This document shows, in pieces, positions 16,305-19,104 of a DNA stretch of 19,104 nt; within the stretch, counting starts at the first letter, position 1; each line of letters starts with the position of its first letter. The notes under the pieces are model-generated. The model worked only from the letters and a program-made list of their open reading frames with translations. It was not told the DNA's origin and made no database searches. Source of the stretch: Nitriliruptoraceae bacterium (GTDB lineage: Bacteria; Actinomycetota; Nitriliruptoria; Nitriliruptorales; Nitriliruptoraceae). The translations under genes were made by a program, and so were the position numbers. The stretch lies in contig SKTG01000101.1 in NCBI GenBank assembly GCA_007118045.1, positions 1-19,104 on the forward strand, in the 5' to 3' direction.

Positions 16305-17294
16305 GTGCACCAGGACTGGGGTGAGCTGGACGCGGAGTGGACGGGTGTCCGCAGCCAACTGATCGAGCTGCGCGGCACCTCGGTGCACGTGCTGCGCGCC
16401 GAGGGCCGCAGGGCCGGCCCCACGCAGCTGCTGGTGCACGGCCTCGGCGGCAGCGCCACCAACTGGCTCGAGGTGATCGGCGGGCTGGCCGAGCACGGGC
16501 CCGTCGTGGCCCCCGACCTGCCGGGGTTCGGTCGCACCGAGCCGCCCCGCCGGGGCGGGAGCCGGATCCGTGCCAACCTCGGCTTCCTGCGCGCGTTCGT
16601 CCAGCACCTCGGCATCGGGGAGGCCGTGGTGCACGGCAACTCGATGGGCGGGATGCTCGCCGTGATGCTCGCGGAGGCCGAACCGCTGCTGGTCGACCAC
16701 CTCGTGCTGTCCGACCCGGCCCTGCCGGGACCACGCTCGAAGCTGCGCCAGATGCACCCGACGACGGTGCGCATGTTCGCCCCGTTCGTCGTACCCGGCC
16801 TCGGGGCGCGCCACGTCGAGAAGCTCTACGCCGAGAGCTCCGCGGAGCAGCTCTACGAGGACCGCCAGGCCCAGATCCACGCCGACCCCGGCCAGATCCG
16901 CGAACCGTTGCGGAACGTCGGCATCGAGAACGTCGCCTACGCCCAGCGGACGCCGTGGCGCCAGGAGGGCATCGTGGCGGCCACCGAGTCGGTGATCGCC
17001 ACGCTCGCCTCGGCGCGTCGCCTGTGGCGGGCCGTGGACGCCGTGACGGCGCCGACGCTGGTCGTGTGGGGGGACCAGGACCGCCTGATCGGCCGGCCGG
17101 TGATCGACGCCGTGGTGGAGCGACGTCCGGACTGGCACCTGCACGTGATGCCGGGCGTCGGGCACGCCCCCATGGTCGAGGACCCCGCCGGCTACCTCGC
17201 GGTGGTGGGGGCGTTCCTCGACGGTGCTTCCATGCGGCGGGGCGCCGACTCCGACCACGACGACGGCCTCAGCTCGGCCCTTCGTGGTCGCTGA
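16305..17294 (+). CDS. Alpha/beta-fold hydrolase
   Basis: A 329-residue cytosolic hydrolase. The triad is readable: Ser113 in the nucleophile elbow HGNSMGG, Asp259 in WGDQDRLI, and His287 in GVGHAPMVEDP. The oxyanion region is LLVHGLGGSATNW at about 42-54, and DLPGFGRTE at 71-79 is typical of the epoxide hydrolase/esterase branch. Substrate is unknown; lipid esters or C-C bond hydrolysis products are possible. GTG at 16305 is chosen because AGAGGA precedes it by six bases; an earlier in-frame GTG at 16272 would add 11 Arg-rich residues. It follows the YyaL-like gene in the same direction but has its own candidate -10 box. Its last 26 bases overlap the end of the converging SCP2-hydrolase gene, and both share the same fold. 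Confidence 0.85.
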   Translation: MHQDWGELDAEWTGVRSQLIELRGTSVHVLRAEGRRAGPTQLLVHGLGGSATNWLEVIGGLAEHGPVVAPDLPGFGRTEPPRRGGSRIRANLGFLRAFVQHLGIGEAVVHGNSMGGMLAVMLAEAEPLLVDHLVLSDPALPGPRSKLRQMHPTTVRMFAPFVVPGLGARHVEKLYAESSAEQLYEDRQAQIHADPGQIREPLRNVGIENVAYAQRTPWRQEGIVAATESVIATLASARRLWRAVDAVTAPTLVVWGDQDRLIGRPVIDAVVERRPDWHLHVMPGVGHAPMVEDPAGYLAVVGAFLDGASMRRGADSDHDDGLSSALRGR

Positions 17295-18663
17295 GCCAGC
17301 TGCCCAGAACGCGGTTGGTGCGCTCCGGGTCCTCGAACTGCGGCACGTGGCCCATCTGCGGCCACACGTCCACGACGGCGTCGGGGAGCGCGGCGGCGAC
17401 GCGCGTCGCGTAGCGGGACGAGACCACGTGGTCCTGCTCGCCGAAGATCCAGTAGCTGGGCGCCTGTAACAGGGCGAGCCGTGACCAGTAGGCGCGGCGT
17501 CCGCGGGACCGCTCCGAGCCGAGGGCGCGGGCGCTCGCGAGCAACGCCATCCGGTGGCTCGGGTCGCGCAGGGCCCGGGCGACGTCCTCCGCCGCGGCCC
17601 GGTGGTTGGCGCCGGGCAACCGGGACGGGTCGTGGAACAGCTCGCGGACGATCCGTTCGATCCTGGCGGCCGCGACCGGCACCGGCGCGAGGCCCACCCA
17701 GTGGGGCCGGGCGAACCGCAGCAGCGGTGCGACCCGGCGGTACTCGTCGAGACCGACCGCGGCGGACAGGCCGACGAGGCTGCGCACCATCGCCGGGCGA
17801 CGGAGCGCGAGCTCGAGCCCGATGCGGGCACCCATCGAGTTGCCGACGACGTGGGCGTCGCGCAACCCGTTGAGCTCCAGGTAGCTGGCCACGACGTCCG
17901 CGAACCACGGCATCGTGTAGCGCCGACCCGTCGGCAACGGCTTCGCGGAGCGGCCGAAGCCCGGCAGGTCCAGCGCGTGGACCTCGAAGCGGTCCGCCAG
18001 CCCGTCCAGGGTCGGCAGGAACGAGACCGTGTTCGCCCCCAGGCCGTGCAGCAGCAGCACGGGCTGACCGACGCCGGCGACCAGCGCCTCGACGCGGGCT
18101 CCCCGCGCCGGCGTCGAGGTGGCGCGCAGCACCCGGGTGGCCTCGGGGCCGGGCGCGAACAGGGTCTCGAACCGGGCCGCCAGGCCGAGGTCGCCACGGA
18201 CCTCGAGCCGGCCGGCGAGGAAGGCCGCGACGCCGTCCACGCGGCCGTCCACGAGCTCCAGCCAGGTCGAGACCGACGCGTGCAGGGTGGCGTCGGGGTC
18301 GGTGGCGGCGCCGGGCGAGACGGTGCAGCGCCCGTCCCGCACCGTGATCGTGGCGGGTGGATGACCGTCGACCGCGATCGCGAACGTGGCGGTCAGCCGG
18401 CCGGCCTCCTCGCTGCGGAAGCGTTCTGCCAGGCGCAGCAGCGACGAGCGGACCGCGTCGAGCTCCGCGGCGTGGGACCCGGTCGCGTGCCTCCGCTCAC
18501 CCGCGGGAGCGTGCTCGAGCTCGGCGGCGTCGGCTCCGGTCGCGTGCGTCCGCCGGCCCACGGCAGCGTCCCCGCGCTCGGCGCCGTTGGCCCCGGTCGC
18601 GGGTGTCCGAACGCCGGGATCACCGTCCCCGAGCGCACGTGCGCCAGGGCTCCTCGCGCTCAC
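17269..18663 (-). CDS. SCP2-like domain fused to an alpha/beta hydrolase
   Basis: A 464-residue protein. Residues about 16-72 are a low-complexity linker of three imperfect 19-residue repeats. Residues about 73-169 resemble an SCP2 sterol-carrier lipid-binding domain (LLRLAERFRSEEAG, DGRVDGVAAFLAGRLEVRGD, LGLAARFETLF). Residues about 190-458 are an alpha/beta hydrolase: LLLHGLGANT near 204-213, DLPGFGRSAKP, Ser276 in GNSMGA, Asp411 in FGEQDHV and His439 in QMGHVPQFEDP. A lipid or acyl-ester substrate bound by the SCP2 part is a reasonable inference. GTG at 18661-18663 is chosen because GAGAGG lies seven bases upstream; the open frame runs further but is Ser/Pro/Arg-rich. It overlaps the converging hydrolase by 26 bp at the stops. 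Confidence 0.83.
   Translation of the reverse strand: MSARSPGARALGDGDPGVRTPATGANGAERGDAAVGRRTHATGADAAELEHAPAGERRHATGSHAAELDAVRSSLLRLAERFRSEEAGRLTATFAIAVDGHPPATITVRDGRCTVSPGAATDPDATLHASVSTWLELVDGRVDGVAAFLAGRLEVRGDLGLAARFETLFAPGPEATRVLRATSTPARGARVEALVAGVGQPVLLLHGLGANTVSFLPTLDGLADRFEVHALDLPGFGRSAKPLPTGRRYTMPWFADVVASYLELNGLRDAHVVGNSMGARIGLELALRRPAMVRSLVGLSAAVGLDEYRRVAPLLRFARPHWVGLAPVPVAAARIERIVRELFHDPSRLPGANHRAAAEDVARALRDPSHRMALLASARALGSERSRGRRAYWSRLALLQAPSYWIFGEQDHVVSSRYATRVAAALPDAVVDVWPQMGHVPQFEDPERTNRVLGSWLSDHEGPS
18461..18631. repeat. Three tandem 57-bp repeats in the SCP2-hydrolase linker
   Basis: Units start at 18461, 18518 and 18575. Shared words on the + strand are AGCTC-GCGGCGT and CCGGTCGCGTGC, with decay in the third unit. 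In protein they give ATGANGAE, ATGADAAE and ATGSHAAE at a 19-residue period. The array is in frame and encodes a flexible Ala/Gly/Thr linker. Confidence 0.8.
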
Positions 18664-18670
18664 CTCGGCC

Positions 18671-18761
18671 CCTCTCGCCGTCGGAGAGCGTAGGTCGCGC
18701 AGCGTGGCGGGGCGAGCAACCACCGTTGGCCTCGGAGGCGTCGTCCTTCGGTGGCGAGAGG
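18671..18761 (-). promoter_or_regulatory. Inverted repeat able to mask the ribosome binding site of the SCP2-hydrolase
   Basis: CCTCTCGCC (18671-18679) and GGCGAGAGG (18753-18761) are perfect 9-base complements, 73 bases apart. On the reverse-strand mRNA the copy nearest the gene is GGCGAGAGG, which contains the Shine-Dalgarno site. A TACGCT box (18687-18692, reverse strand) between the arms could start a shorter mRNA that lacks the upstream arm. Confidence 0.4.
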
Positions 18762-18811
18762 CTGGACGCGTTCGCACCCCGGCTCGCCTTCCGCGCGGGG
18801 CCGGGCCGGTG

Positions 18812-19104
18812 CTAGACGCGTCCCGCGCCGGTGAACCGAAGTCCCCGGGTGCCGGGCACGCGTCCGGCGAGGCCGGCGTCGAGCAGCAGGCCGAGCTCCG
18901 TGCGGGCGTCGGCGGGGGTGGCGTCGAGTTCGGCGCGGTAGTCGGCCACCGTGAAGGTCGGACGGTCCGCCACGAAGGCGACGGCGCGCTCCGGGATCGG
19001 GGCGTCCAGCGCCCCGAGCTCACGGGCCGCGGCCCGCAGGCCGTCGCTGACCGCCTCACCCCAGCGTTCGAGCCAGACGGTCAGGTCGCGGCGTCGCAGG
19101 CTGC
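18812..19104 (-). CDS. 3' part of an unidentified gene, possibly Fic-family
   Basis: About 97 codons run in from the right edge to TAG at 18812-18814 and begin in the visible window with SLRRRDLTVWLERWGEA. The rest contains AVAFVADRPTFTVADYRAEL and DARTELGLLLDAGLAGRVPG, which reads as a winged-helix tail. A WLERW-type helix followed by such a winged helix is seen at the C-terminus of Fic-domain AMP-transferases and related proteins, but the HPFxxGNG motif that would prove this is outside the window. Codon use matches its neighbours, with no stops in frame. It is upstream of, and in the same direction as, the SCP2-hydrolase, 148 bp away. Confidence 0.55.
   Translation of the reverse strand, partial: SLRRRDLTVWLERWGEAVSDGLRAAARELGALDAPIPERAVAFVADRPTFTVADYRAELDATPADARTELGLLLDAGLAGRVPGTRGLRFTGAGRV

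Overview
The window is a GC-rich stretch (roughly 70% G+C or more by eye) with tightly packed genes, many GTG starts and strong third-position G/C bias. The clearest lineage marker is a mycothiol S-conjugate amidase (Mca), because mycothiol is a thiol of Actinomycetota. A crotonyl-CoA carboxylase/reductase tail, TAnnnT-like -10 boxes, a DUF2786 protein and an Mtu-type VapC all fit a free-living, mycothiol-producing actinobacterium. Genus cannot be fixed from sequence reading alone.

Left third (1-7830), mostly metabolism: the 3' end of ccr converges on an orphan multi-pass membrane protein. A MoaB/CinA-type domain protein then overlaps mca by four bases. Mca converges, 21 bp apart, on a reverse-strand block of an aspartoacylase/AstE-like zinc hydrolase, a GCS2-type glutamate-cysteine-ligase-like protein and an aldo/keto reductase. 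A pyridoxamine-phosphate oxidase gene (pdxH) is divergent from the reductase.

Middle (7830-13800): a 773-residue APC permease carries an EIIA-like and an RCK_C-like cytosolic domain. Next is a vapBC toxin-antitoxin pair whose promoter lies inside nested inverted repeats and whose mRNA is predicted to be leaderless. It is followed by a DUF2786 protein, a gene-free 391 bp gap, and an HTH protein with an unusual uncharacterised C-terminal domain.

Right third (13800-19104): a YyaL/DUF255 thioredoxin-like gene is split by a 19-bp insertion exactly inside its CHWCH active-site motif. Its last 18 codons are echoed in frame just after the stop. Then come an alpha/beta hydrolase and, convergent and overlapping it by 26 bp, a second alpha/beta hydrolase fused to an SCP2-like domain, whose N-terminal linker is a 3 x 57-bp tandem repeat. 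The window ends in the 3' part of a reverse-strand gene that may encode a Fic-family protein.

I see no rRNA, tRNA, CRISPR array, insertion sequence or phage module, and no complete multi-gene defence or novel system. The most unusual items are the broken CHWCH motif with matching TGG codons on both sides of the insert, the 57-bp duplications, the leaderless vapBC promoter, and a 9-bp inverted repeat that could mask the ribosome binding site of the SCP2-hydrolase. All family calls are from motif recognition; no database search was run.
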